From: Pseudomonas sp. | GTDB lineage: Bacteria > Pseudomonadota > Gammaproteobacteria > Pseudomonadales > Pseudomonadaceae | DNA length: 64,000 bases | Assembly (NCBI RefSeq): GCF_017744435.1 | Contig: NZ_JAGIBG010000028.1 | Coordinates: forward strand, 1-64,000 | Reading direction: 5' to 3' | Shown: positions 57,574-64,000 of the stretch, in pieces | Layout of the letters: the number at the start of each line of letters is the position of its first letter | Numbering within the stretch: position 1 is the first letter of the stretch | Program-made: the position numbers and the translations under genes | Notes under the pieces: model-generated | What the model saw: only the letters and a program-made list of their open reading frames with translations | The model's database searches: none | Told to the model about the DNA's origin: nothing

Positions 57574-60572
57574 AGCCGCGTCTGTCCCTCACCCTGTCCG
57601 GGCTGTTGCTGTGTTCCACCGCGCTGGCGACCCAGGCAGCCCCCATGACCGAATTCCAGCGTTTCACCAGCTACCCGTTCATGGAGCGCAGCTACCGCGA
57701 AGCGAAGAAGGACAACTGGGCCGAAGTCGAGCGCCTGACCCGCCATGTGCTCAGCCGTGTGCCGAACAACGACGAAGCCCGCTCGCTGCTGGTCGAAGCC
57801 CTGGCCCACCAGCGCCGCTACAAGGAAGCCGAAGCCATGGCCGAGCAGCTCGGCAATGGCCCCGAATACGCCAATGCCTTGCAGGAGCTGCGCCTGACCT
57901 GGATCGAGCAGGACCCACCCGCTGCCAGCCAGGTGGAAGGCTGGCTGGCCAGCGCCGATGGCACCCAGCGGGTACGCCTGTGGCAGGCCTACAGCCTGAG
58001 CCTGGCCAAGTTCGGCGGTGCCGGCAAAGCCCTGGCGTGGCTCAACCAGCTGCCGCCGCACGACGATGGCCAGGTGCTGCGCCTGGCCCGGGCCAACTTC
58101 GCCGAGCAACTGCGTAACTGGAAGGAAACCATCGAGCAACTGCAGCCTTTGGCCGACAAGGGCCAATTGCCGCCAGAAGACTGGCAGCGCCTGGCCAACG
58201 CCTATGTCCAGCAGGTCGATGAAAAGGGCCTGGAAAAGCTGCTGCAAAGCGCCCCCTCCCCCGAAGTCGCCAACCAGACGCGCCTGGCCATGGCCAATCG
58301 GGCCATCGCCGTCGGCCACCATCAACTGGCACAGCGCTGGTTGGAACAACTGCCTACCGAACAGTTGCAGCAACCTGAGCAACGCCAGCAGTTGTGGGAG
58401 CTGGCCCGTGAAGGTGATGACGCGCCGCTGGTACGGCAACTGAGCAACGAATTGCAGCGGCCTTGCCTGGAGACCGTCGACTGGTTGTCACGCCGTGACC
58501 CGGACGTTGCCCGCGAACAGTTCAAGGACTGCCCGGCCAGCGCAGACCCGCGCGCTTATGCGGTGCTCAAGCAGCGCCTGTATGGCGACCCGGTGCAGCC
58601 GCCACAACCCCGCACGGCAGCCGAATGGGAAAAACGCTACCGTCAGAACGGTGACCTGGCTGCGCTCGAACAAGCCACCTACCTGCTGCTGCAACAAGGC
58701 CAGAGCGAGCACGCCCGCACCTTGCTCGAGCAGGCCTATGACCGTCGCCAGGGGCGCCTGACACCTTCCCTGCTGCTGCGCCTGGGCAATATCTATGCGC
58801 GCAACGATGGCCCACTGAACAGCCAGCGCATACTCGGGCTGATCCCCAGGGTCGACGCCAATACCCGTGCCCAGTTGCTCGGCCGCCTGGCTGAAAACGG
58901 CCAGTGCGACGCCGTGCGCCGTGCCATCCCGGCAAACCCGACCGAAGCCGGCCAGTACCGCGCCCTCGGCCGCTGCGCCATGCCCGATCAGCCCGGTGAA
59001 GCGGTGGTCTATTACCAGGCCGCCGAACGTCTGGGTGACAGTGGCAACCGCCTGCCCCTGGCCTACGCCTTGGAAGCAGCTGGCGATTCCGAAGCGGCCA
59101 TGCCGATCTGGCGCAACCTGCCGGCCAGCGCCTGGAACGACAACGCCCGCCTGACTGCCGCCCGTGGCGCCTTGAATGCCGGCGATGCCGACGCCGCCCG
59201 CCGCTACTGGGACGCGGCCGCGCACAACAGCGCCGATGACTGGGCACTGGGTGCCGCCATCGCCCAACGTCAGGGCGACCCGCACGCGGCGCTGGGCTTC
59301 CAGCGCCAGGCCCTGGCACACAACCCGCGTGCCGACCACTACTACGCCGCCGCCAGCACCGCGCAACTGGCCGGCGACAGTGCGCAGAGCACCGCCTGGC
59401 TGGCCGAAGCCGTGCGTCTTGAGCCCAACCAGCCGCGCTATCGTGCCGACTATGGCATGCGCCTGGCCGGCTCGCAGGACAAGGCCCAGCGTCGCCAGTC
59501 GATCCCTTATCTGGAACGCGCCACCCACGATTTCCCCGAGGACTATCGCCTGGGCGAGACCCTCGCCCTGCGCTACGACGAAGCCGAGGACAGCGCCGCC
59601 GCGCGCCGCGAGCTGCGCCGGGTGATCGACGTGGAAGAGAACCTGGTCGACGGTGACGACGAGTACGGCAGCCTCGAAGCCCGCAAGTACCGCCAGCGCC
59701 GCGCCCACGAAACCCTGTCACGGCGCGACACCATCACCCTGGCCAGCACCTGGTCGCCCGCTGGCACCTCGACCAACGACAAGTTCCTCGATAACGGCCA
59801 GCGCAGCGGCACCTCGCGTCGTGCGCAATCGCAGAACGTGCAGCTGGCCATGTGGGACCACGCCCTGGGCGAGGAACCCAGCCGCAACGGCAGCACCCTG
59901 TCAGTCTACGGCCGGGTGCTGTTCGGCGGCCAGAGCCGCACCGACTACGCGCAAAGCATGGGCACCGGCGTCGGCCTGCGCTACAAGCCGCTGGGCCAGG
60001 CCAACCTCAACCTGTACGCCGAGCTGTATCACCAGCGGCAGATCGACGACGACCACTACAGCGGCCTGAGCCTTGGCGAGCTGCTGAGCCCGGCCAAGGT
60101 CGGCAGCAACTGGGGCGACTTGCGCCACCATGCCGAGTCGAGCAATGACCTGCTGCTGCGCGCCACCGCCTCGTTCCTCGACCAGGGCGACTGGCGCAAC
60201 GACTGGCGGGTCGACGAAGACGACTGGAACGAGCGCTTCCTCTACCTCGATGCCGCCTGGTGGACCCGCGCCGGCGACCACGCCTGGCTGTCGCGCTACC
60301 AGCAGGGCCATGCCTGGAAGCTGCCCGGCAACTCGCCACAAACGCTCATGCCGTACGGCTTCTTCGAGTTTTCCAGCCAGGATCCGAGCAACGACTGGCG
60401 CCAGGACGCCCGTGCCGGGGTCGGTGTGCGCTGGCAGTGGTGGTTCGACGACGACCGCTACAACGCCTACCGCGGCTCGCTGAAAGTGCGTGCCGAGTAC
60501 CAGCAGTCGCTGGGTGGCAACCTCTACAAGAGCGCCAATGGCGTGCTGGTTGGCGCGGAGATGACCTTCTGA
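57570..60572 (+). CDS. nfrA: NfrA-like outer-membrane protein (TPR plus beta-barrel)
   Basis: A 1000-residue exported protein with signal peptide 1-24 (ATQA then APM). Residues 40-720 are TPR-like helical repeats (for example RSLLVEALAHQRRYKEAEAM, TIEQLQPLADKGQLPPEDWQ) and the last 250 residues form a porin-like barrel of the NfrA C-terminal type (YGRVLFGGQSRTDYAQSMG, then many aromatic strands, ending VLVGAEMTF). Length matches E. coli NfrA (990). It is the outer-membrane exit for the NfrB glycan and in E. coli the phage N4 receptor. Start overlaps nfrB stop by ATGA, stop overlaps the ybcH-like start by 1 bp. Confidence 0.87.
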   Translation: MKPRLSLTLSGLLLCSTALATQAAPMTEFQRFTSYPFMERSYREAKKDNWAEVERLTRHVLSRVPNNDEARSLLVEALAHQRRYKEAEAMAEQLGNGPEYANALQELRLTWIEQDPPAASQVEGWLASADGTQRVRLWQAYSLSLAKFGGAGKALAWLNQLPPHDDGQVLRLARANFAEQLRNWKETIEQLQPLADKGQLPPEDWQRLANAYVQQVDEKGLEKLLQSAPSPEVANQTRLAMANRAIAVGHHQLAQRWLEQLPTEQLQQPEQRQQLWELAREGDDAPLVRQLSNELQRPCLETVDWLSRRDPDVAREQFKDCPASADPRAYAVLKQRLYGDPVQPPQPRTAAEWEKRYRQNGDLAALEQATYLLLQQGQSEHARTLLEQAYDRRQGRLTPSLLLRLGNIYARNDGPLNSQRILGLIPRVDANTRAQLLGRLAENGQCDAVRRAIPANPTEAGQYRALGRCAMPDQPGEAVVYYQAAERLGDSGNRLPLAYALEAAGDSEAAMPIWRNLPASAWNDNARLTAARGALNAGDADAARRYWDAAAHNSADDWALGAAIAQRQGDPHAALGFQRQALAHNPRADHYYAAASTAQLAGDSAQSTAWLAEAVRLEPNQPRYRADYGMRLAGSQDKAQRRQSIPYLERATHDFPEDYRLGETLALRYDEAEDSAAARRELRRVIDVEENLVDGDDEYGSLEARKYRQRRAHETLSRRDTITLASTWSPAGTSTNDKFLDNGQRSGTSRRAQSQNVQLAMWDHALGEEPSRNGSTLSVYGRVLFGGQSRTDYAQSMGTGVGLRYKPLGQANLNLYAELYHQRQIDDDHYSGLSLGELLSPAKVGSNWGDLRHHAESSNDLLLRATASFLDQGDWRNDWRVDEDDWNERFLYLDAAWWTRAGDHAWLSRYQQGHAWKLPGNSPQTLMPYGFFEFSSQDPSNDWRQDARAGVGVRWQWWFDDDRYNAYRGSLKVRAEYQQSLGGNLYKSANGVLVGAEMTF

Positions 60573-61411
60573 TGCGTACGCTCCTGGCAATCTGCATGCT
60601 CGCCCTGTGCCTGCCGGCCCAGGCCGACCAGCGCCTGTTCTACCAGCCGCTCAACCGCGATGCCACCGTGACCCCAGCGCAGTGGCAGCAACTGTGGCGC
60701 GCTACCAAGGCGCAAGGCGGCAAGACCCTGATCGTGCAGTGGAGTGCCTACGGCGACAGTGATTTCGGCGGTGCCCAGGGCTGGCTGGCCAACAGCCTGC
60801 GCGAGGCCCACGCCCAAGGCCTGGAGCTGGTGCTCGGGCTGTTCCTGGACCCGGCCTACTACCAGCGCATCGAGGAACTCGACGGTGACGGCCTGAGCAA
60901 CTACTGGAAGTCGCAATTGGGCCGTTCGCTGAGCCAGTACCAGCAGCTTCGCCAGGGCTGGCAGCTGACCGTCGCTGGCTGGTACCTGCCCATGGAGCTG
61001 GATGACCTGCATTTTCGCGATGCCGATCGCCGCGCGGCGCTGTACAGCCAGCTGCAGGCCTTCAATCGGCGGCTGGACAAGCCGCTGCACATCAGCGCGT
61101 TCAGCGCAGGCAAACTGGCACCGCGGGTCCATGGCGCCTGGCTGGATCAGCTGGCCAGGTTGGGCTTGACTGTGTGGTGGCAGGACGGTGCCGGGACCGG
61201 GCGCTTGCCGCCGCTGGTGCGCCAGAATTACGAACAGGCGCTGCCGTGCCGGGTGGGGGTGGTGCGCGAGGCGTTTCGCCAGGTGAGTGCACCGGGGCAG
61301 GCGTTTCGGGCTGAAGCTGCGGAGCCGAAGCTGGGTGCTGGGTGCCATGCCGAAGCGGTGTTTGCCTTGCGCTACCGGCCTTGGGCCAGGGGTGTTCTGC
61401 CACAGAATTGA
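60572..61411 (+). CDS. YbcH-like periplasmic DUF4434 protein
   Basis: A 279-residue exported protein with signal peptide 1-18 (LPAQA then DQRLF) and a TIM-barrel-like fold of the DUF4434 type: GKTLIVQWSAYGDSDFGG, GLELVLGLFLDPAYY and GWYLPMELDDLHFRD, reminiscent of a glycosyl hydrolase without full catalytic set assigned. In E. coli the ybcH gene is next to nfrA and its product is needed for N4 glycan. It probably processes or guides the glycan in the periplasm. Its start overlaps the nfrA stop by 1 bp (TGATG), showing coupled translation. The C-terminal 40 residues look non-conserved. Confidence 0.8.
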   Translation: MRTLLAICMLALCLPAQADQRLFYQPLNRDATVTPAQWQQLWRATKAQGGKTLIVQWSAYGDSDFGGAQGWLANSLREAHAQGLELVLGLFLDPAYYQRIEELDGDGLSNYWKSQLGRSLSQYQQLRQGWQLTVAGWYLPMELDDLHFRDADRRAALYSQLQAFNRRLDKPLHISAFSAGKLAPRVHGAWLDQLARLGLTVWWQDGAGTGRLPPLVRQNYEQALPCRVGVVREAFRQVSAPGQAFRAEAAEPKLGAGCHAEAVFALRYRPWARGVLPQN

Positions 61412-61418
61412 GTCAACC

Positions 61419-61540
61419 TGTTCTGGCCCTTTCGCGGGCACGCCCGCTCCCACAGGGATCGCACACATTTCAAACTTGTGGAGATCCTGTGGGAGCGGGC
61501 GCGTCGAGGCGTCGAACCGCCGCGAAAGGGCCGGTACAGG
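61419..61540. repeat. Imperfect REP pair with short insertion
   Basis: The left arm (61419-61456) and right arm (61487-61540) share the cctgt...ggccctttcgcgg and gcgcccgctcccacagg-type blocks in inverted order; the right arm has about 16 extra bases (around cgaggcgtcgaaccgc) compared with the left one. Family resemblance to the REP at 6473-6580 is clear. It lies just after the ybcH-like stop and before the diguanylate cyclase gene, so it may partly end the nfr transcript. Confidence 0.75.
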
Positions 61541-61566
61541 TCAAGCAGTACTCACAGGAGACACCG

Positions 61567-62658
61567 ATGTTCAAGACCATCGAAGAGCACGTGCGCAAGC
61601 AGGTCGCCCCCGCCGCCCTGCGCGCCGAGTTCCGCCAGCACGAATTCGAATCCATGCGACCGTTCTGCATGCTGGTGTTCTGCATCAGCACGCTGATCTG
61701 GCTGATCTTCGACCTGATTGTCAGCTTCCTCGGAGGCCAAGGGTTTACCTGGCTGTCCTACCTGTTCATCGCCCTGCTCGGCTGCTTCACCGTGGTGCTG
61801 CGCTTCACCCGCCGCAGTCACCATTTCGACGTGCTCAACCTGCTGTTCATCGCCGTCATCACCTTGGGCATGCGCCTGGTGATCGAAGGCCTTCCTGAGC
61901 CGCTGCGCCCGGTGTGGCTGGTGCTCGGCGTGTCGACCGTGCTGTATGCCGTGTCGGTGCTGCCCGTGCGGCGCTGGTCGTTATTCTGCGCCATGGCCAT
62001 CACCTGGGTCATGCTCAACCCCTTCTACCACACCCGCATCGATGTCGATGAACTCGAAGGCGCAATGCTGATCAGCTACGCGCTGTTCCTCAGCGGCCTG
62101 GTGAGCTATAGCTACCTGCAGATGCGCCAGGCCAAGCTGCACAACTTCTACCTGTCCAAGGTGCTGCTGGAGCAAGCCTATGTCGACGCCCTGACCGACA
62201 TTCCCAATCGCCGCTCGTTCATGGCCAAGGCTGAACGCCAGCTGCGCCTGGCAACACCGGGGCAGTACCTGGCGATGATCGACATCGACAACTTCAAGCG
62301 GGTCAACGACCGCTTCGGGCATGACATTGGCGATGAAGTGCTCAAGCGGGTGGCAGTGCATATCAAGGCAGGCGTGGCCGGCCATGAGTTTGCCCGCCTG
62401 GGTGGCGAGGAATTTGCCATCTTGTTCGATGGGCTGGACCAGCAAGGGGCCGAGCAACGGGTCGGCGCGCTGTGCCAGCGCGTACGCGACGACCTTGGCG
62501 TGCCGCCCGTGACCATCAGCATCGGCCTGGCCCGGGTCGACAGCGGGGACAGCCTGAGCATGGCGCTGGTACGGGCGGACCAGGCACTGTACGAGGCCAA
62601 GCACACTGGCAAGGACCGCGTCGTGCTGTGGACTAGCCAGCTGGCAGCCGAATCCTGA
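61567..62658 (+). CDS. Membrane diguanylate cyclase (GGEEF)
   Basis: A 363-residue protein with six hydrophobic helices (about 32-52, 62-80, 88-106, 116-133, 136-153, 165-185) and a GGDEF-family domain (200-355) with an intact GGEEF active site at 279-283. The inhibitory RxxD site is absent (VAGH instead), so product inhibition may be weak. It makes c-di-GMP from two GTP at the membrane. It follows the nfr operon on the same strand, with an REP element between, and could supply the c-di-GMP that NfrB's MshEN modules need, as DgcJ does in E. coli. AGGAG lies 7 nt before the ATG at 61567. It overlaps the convergent kinase gene by 26 bp at the 3' end. Confidence 0.85.
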   Translation: MFKTIEEHVRKQVAPAALRAEFRQHEFESMRPFCMLVFCISTLIWLIFDLIVSFLGGQGFTWLSYLFIALLGCFTVVLRFTRRSHHFDVLNLLFIAVITLGMRLVIEGLPEPLRPVWLVLGVSTVLYAVSVLPVRRWSLFCAMAITWVMLNPFYHTRIDVDELEGAMLISYALFLSGLVSYSYLQMRQAKLHNFYLSKVLLEQAYVDALTDIPNRRSFMAKAERQLRLATPGQYLAMIDIDNFKRVNDRFGHDIGDEVLKRVAVHIKAGVAGHEFARLGGEEFAILFDGLDQQGAEQRVGALCQRVRDDLGVPPVTISIGLARVDSGDSLSMALVRADQALYEAKHTGKDRVVLWTSQLAAES

Positions 62659-63931
62659 ACTGTGCCCCACCCAGCGCCGACTGCGCCACGGTCAGGGTCC
62701 CGCCCTGCCCTTCGATCGCCCGGCGGCTGATCGCCAGGCCCAGGCCGAAGCCGCCGGTATTGCGGTCGCGGCTGCGGTCCAGGCGGTAGAACGGCTGGAA
62801 GATCCGCTCACGCTCCTCGGCCGGAATACCGATCCCGTCGTCTTCCACGGTCAACAGGCAGGCGCCGTCCGCCTCCAGACGCAACCTCAGCAACAGGCTT
62901 TCATCGCAATAGCGCATGGCGTTGCGCACCAGGTTCTGCACGGCCCGGGCGGTCAGTCGCGGGTCCAGCACGAAGCGGGGCAAGTTGTCCTCGGCCTGCA
63001 CCTCCCACTGGATACCGCGGGTATCAAGTTCTTCGGCAAAGCCGCCGAGCACGCTGTCGACCAGCTCCAGCAACGACACTTCGACCCGTTCCCGCGCCTG
63101 GTCGGCGTTGTACAGGCGGCTGTACGACAGAAGTTCGAGCACCAGTTCGTCCAGCTCGCGCACATGCCCGACCAATTCCAACAGGCGCTTGCGGCTGGTC
63201 GGTGGCACCTCGTCGAACAGCAGCACCAGGCCGAAATCCAGCCGGGTCAGCGGTGTGCGCAGCTCGTGGGAGACCGCGTTGAGCAGCTCGCGCTGCTGGT
63301 TGACATGGCGTTCGAGGTCGCTGGCCATGGTGTCGAACACCCCAGCCAGTTCGCCGATGTTCGAGTGCGGCGAGATGTGCGTGCGCTCGGCCATCCGCCC
63401 CTGGCCCAGGCGCCGGGCGGTTTCCTTCAGGCGCTCCAGGTCACGCCAGTGCGGCCACACCCACAGCAGCAGGCAACCGAGCATCGCCGCGCCGATCAGC
63501 ACGGTCACGCCCCAGGACAACACGTTGATGTCCAGTGGATCTGGCGGTGAATGCAGGCTGACCAGCCAATCCTGGTCCAAAGGCGCCAACACCGTTTCGT
63601 AATAGCCCCAGTCGCCAATGCGCACGGCGTACTGGCCCTGTTCCAGGCGCGCCTGTTCCTGCGGGCTCAGGCCGGCCTTGTCGCTGCGCAGCAATTCGAC
63701 CTCCAGGGGCGCGAACAGCTTGGCCAGGTCCTGCTCCACCGCTGGCCATTGTTCCTGCGGCGCCTGGCGAAACTGGCGCACGATCAGCGACTGCACGCCT
63801 TTGGCCTGGTCCAGGTTGTAGGCCATGAAACGGTCGTGGAACAGGCCGACGATGGCGTCCGGGATCAACAGCAACGCCCCGGCGTAAGCGACGATGATCA
63901 CCAGATACAGGCGCACCAGGATCTTCAGCAT
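62633..63931 (-). CDS. RstB-like sensor histidine kinase
   Basis: A 432-residue inner-membrane kinase. Two membrane helices (about 5-27 and 140-160) bracket a periplasmic sensor domain; a HAMP region follows (160-215), then the H-box AVSHELRTPLTRLDF with phospho-acceptor His, N-box VRNAMRYC, and G-boxes DDGIGIP and GGFGLGLAI. Similar to E. coli RstB. It should phosphorylate the response regulator whose 3' end is at the window edge, a 6-bp gap upstream on the same strand. The signal is unknown. Its last 26 bp overlap the end of the diguanylate cyclase gene on the opposite strand. Confidence 0.86.
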   Translation of the reverse strand: MLKILVRLYLVIIVAYAGALLLIPDAIVGLFHDRFMAYNLDQAKGVQSLIVRQFRQAPQEQWPAVEQDLAKLFAPLEVELLRSDKAGLSPQEQARLEQGQYAVRIGDWGYYETVLAPLDQDWLVSLHSPPDPLDINVLSWGVTVLIGAAMLGCLLLWVWPHWRDLERLKETARRLGQGRMAERTHISPHSNIGELAGVFDTMASDLERHVNQQRELLNAVSHELRTPLTRLDFGLVLLFDEVPPTSRKRLLELVGHVRELDELVLELLSYSRLYNADQARERVEVSLLELVDSVLGGFAEELDTRGIQWEVQAEDNLPRFVLDPRLTARAVQNLVRNAMRYCDESLLLRLRLEADGACLLTVEDDGIGIPAEERERIFQPFYRLDRSRDRNTGGFGLGLAISRRAIEGQGGTLTVAQSALGGAQFRIRLPAG

Positions 63932-63937
63932 GGTGCG

Positions 63938-64000
63938 TCAGCACTCCCACTCGACACGGCTGAACAGGTAACCCTTGCCCCACACGGTCTTGATCTTGCG
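63938..64000 (-). CDS. Response regulator C-terminus (OmpR/RstA-like), cut by window edge
   Basis: Only the last 20 codons are inside the window. They read KIKTVWGKGYLFSRVEW, the beta-hairpin wing end of an OmpR/PhoB-type DNA-binding domain (IxTVxGxGYxF). It lies 6 bp upstream of the kinase gene on the same strand, so it is the likely partner regulator. Target genes cannot be inferred from this part. Confidence 0.8.
   Translation of the reverse strand, partial: RKIKTVWGKGYLFSRVEWEC

Noticed and set aside
1..64000. tRNA, rRNA or known riboswitch genes
   Set aside because: No cloverleaf ends, rRNA stretches or recognised riboswitch folds were noticed in the intergenic gaps read by eye; the ilvA leader is the only clear RNA-level control.

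Overview
The window is high-GC, densely packed Proteobacterial DNA that looks like a Pseudomonas chromosome of the P. putida group. The reasons are gene content (polyamine gamma-glutamylation genes, a Pea-like exopolysaccharide cluster, NfrA/NfrB, RstB-like kinase), codon use, and several copies of the REP-type inverted repeats typical of that group. No phage, plasmid, IS element, CRISPR array, tRNA or rRNA gene was seen.

Layout. 1-2.1 kb: lipid A deacylase PagL, a PhyH-type dioxygenase and a small secreted protein. 2.1-11.5 kb: polyamine/GABA catabolism: a PtrR-like LysR regulator divergent from succinate-semialdehyde dehydrogenase, an unrelated helicase, an AraC regulator divergent from gamma-glutamylpolyamine synthetase, a periplasmic polyamine-binding protein and a PuuB-like oxidase. 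11.8-16.3 kb: a DUF3313 lipoprotein, a tandem DUF1842-like pair, L-serine dehydratase and a divergent LysR regulator. 16.3-41.3 kb: a large exopolysaccharide (EPS) cluster in three blocks. A leftward block holds a phosphoethanolamine transferase-like protein, the priming sugar transferase, WecG, several glycosyltransferases, two hexapeptide acyltransferases, a DUF535 protein, and a GMC oxidoreductase with a tiny Tat-signal partner. A rightward block holds a Wzy/ligase-type polymerase, a glycoside hydrolase and GalE. A second leftward block holds the tyrosine-kinase half, a Wzc-like co-polymerase, an outer-membrane beta-barrel, a Wza-like exporter, a 58-residue protein ending in a PEP-CTERM-like sorting signal, a GT61 enzyme and a FemAB/GNAT-like protein. 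No Wzx flippase and no exosortase is visible.

41.6-54.1 kb: an LRR/dermonecrotic-toxin-like protein that stops where a NEL ubiquitin-ligase domain would be expected, a GGDEF-EAL protein, a GapN-like dehydrogenase lacking the usual general-base Glu, a VOC protein, an unknown protein, an iron alcohol dehydrogenase, threonine ammonia-lyase IlvA preceded by an unannotated Ile-rich attenuator leader, and a PACE efflux protein.

54.2-62.7 kb: the most notable system. It is a tightly overlapping wecB-nfrB-nfrA-ybcH operon followed by a membrane diguanylate cyclase. This is the gene set that in E. coli makes the c-di-GMP-dependent N4 glycan receptor, here with all parts side by side and with an NfrB that carries two MshEN-like c-di-GMP-binding modules. 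The window ends with an RstB-like histidine kinase and the last 20 codons of its response regulator.

The themes join up: two independent surface polysaccharide systems, two c-di-GMP enzymes and a lipid A modifying enzyme make this mainly an envelope and biofilm region, interleaved with amino-acid and polyamine catabolism. Family names are from memory of sequence motifs; no database search was run.
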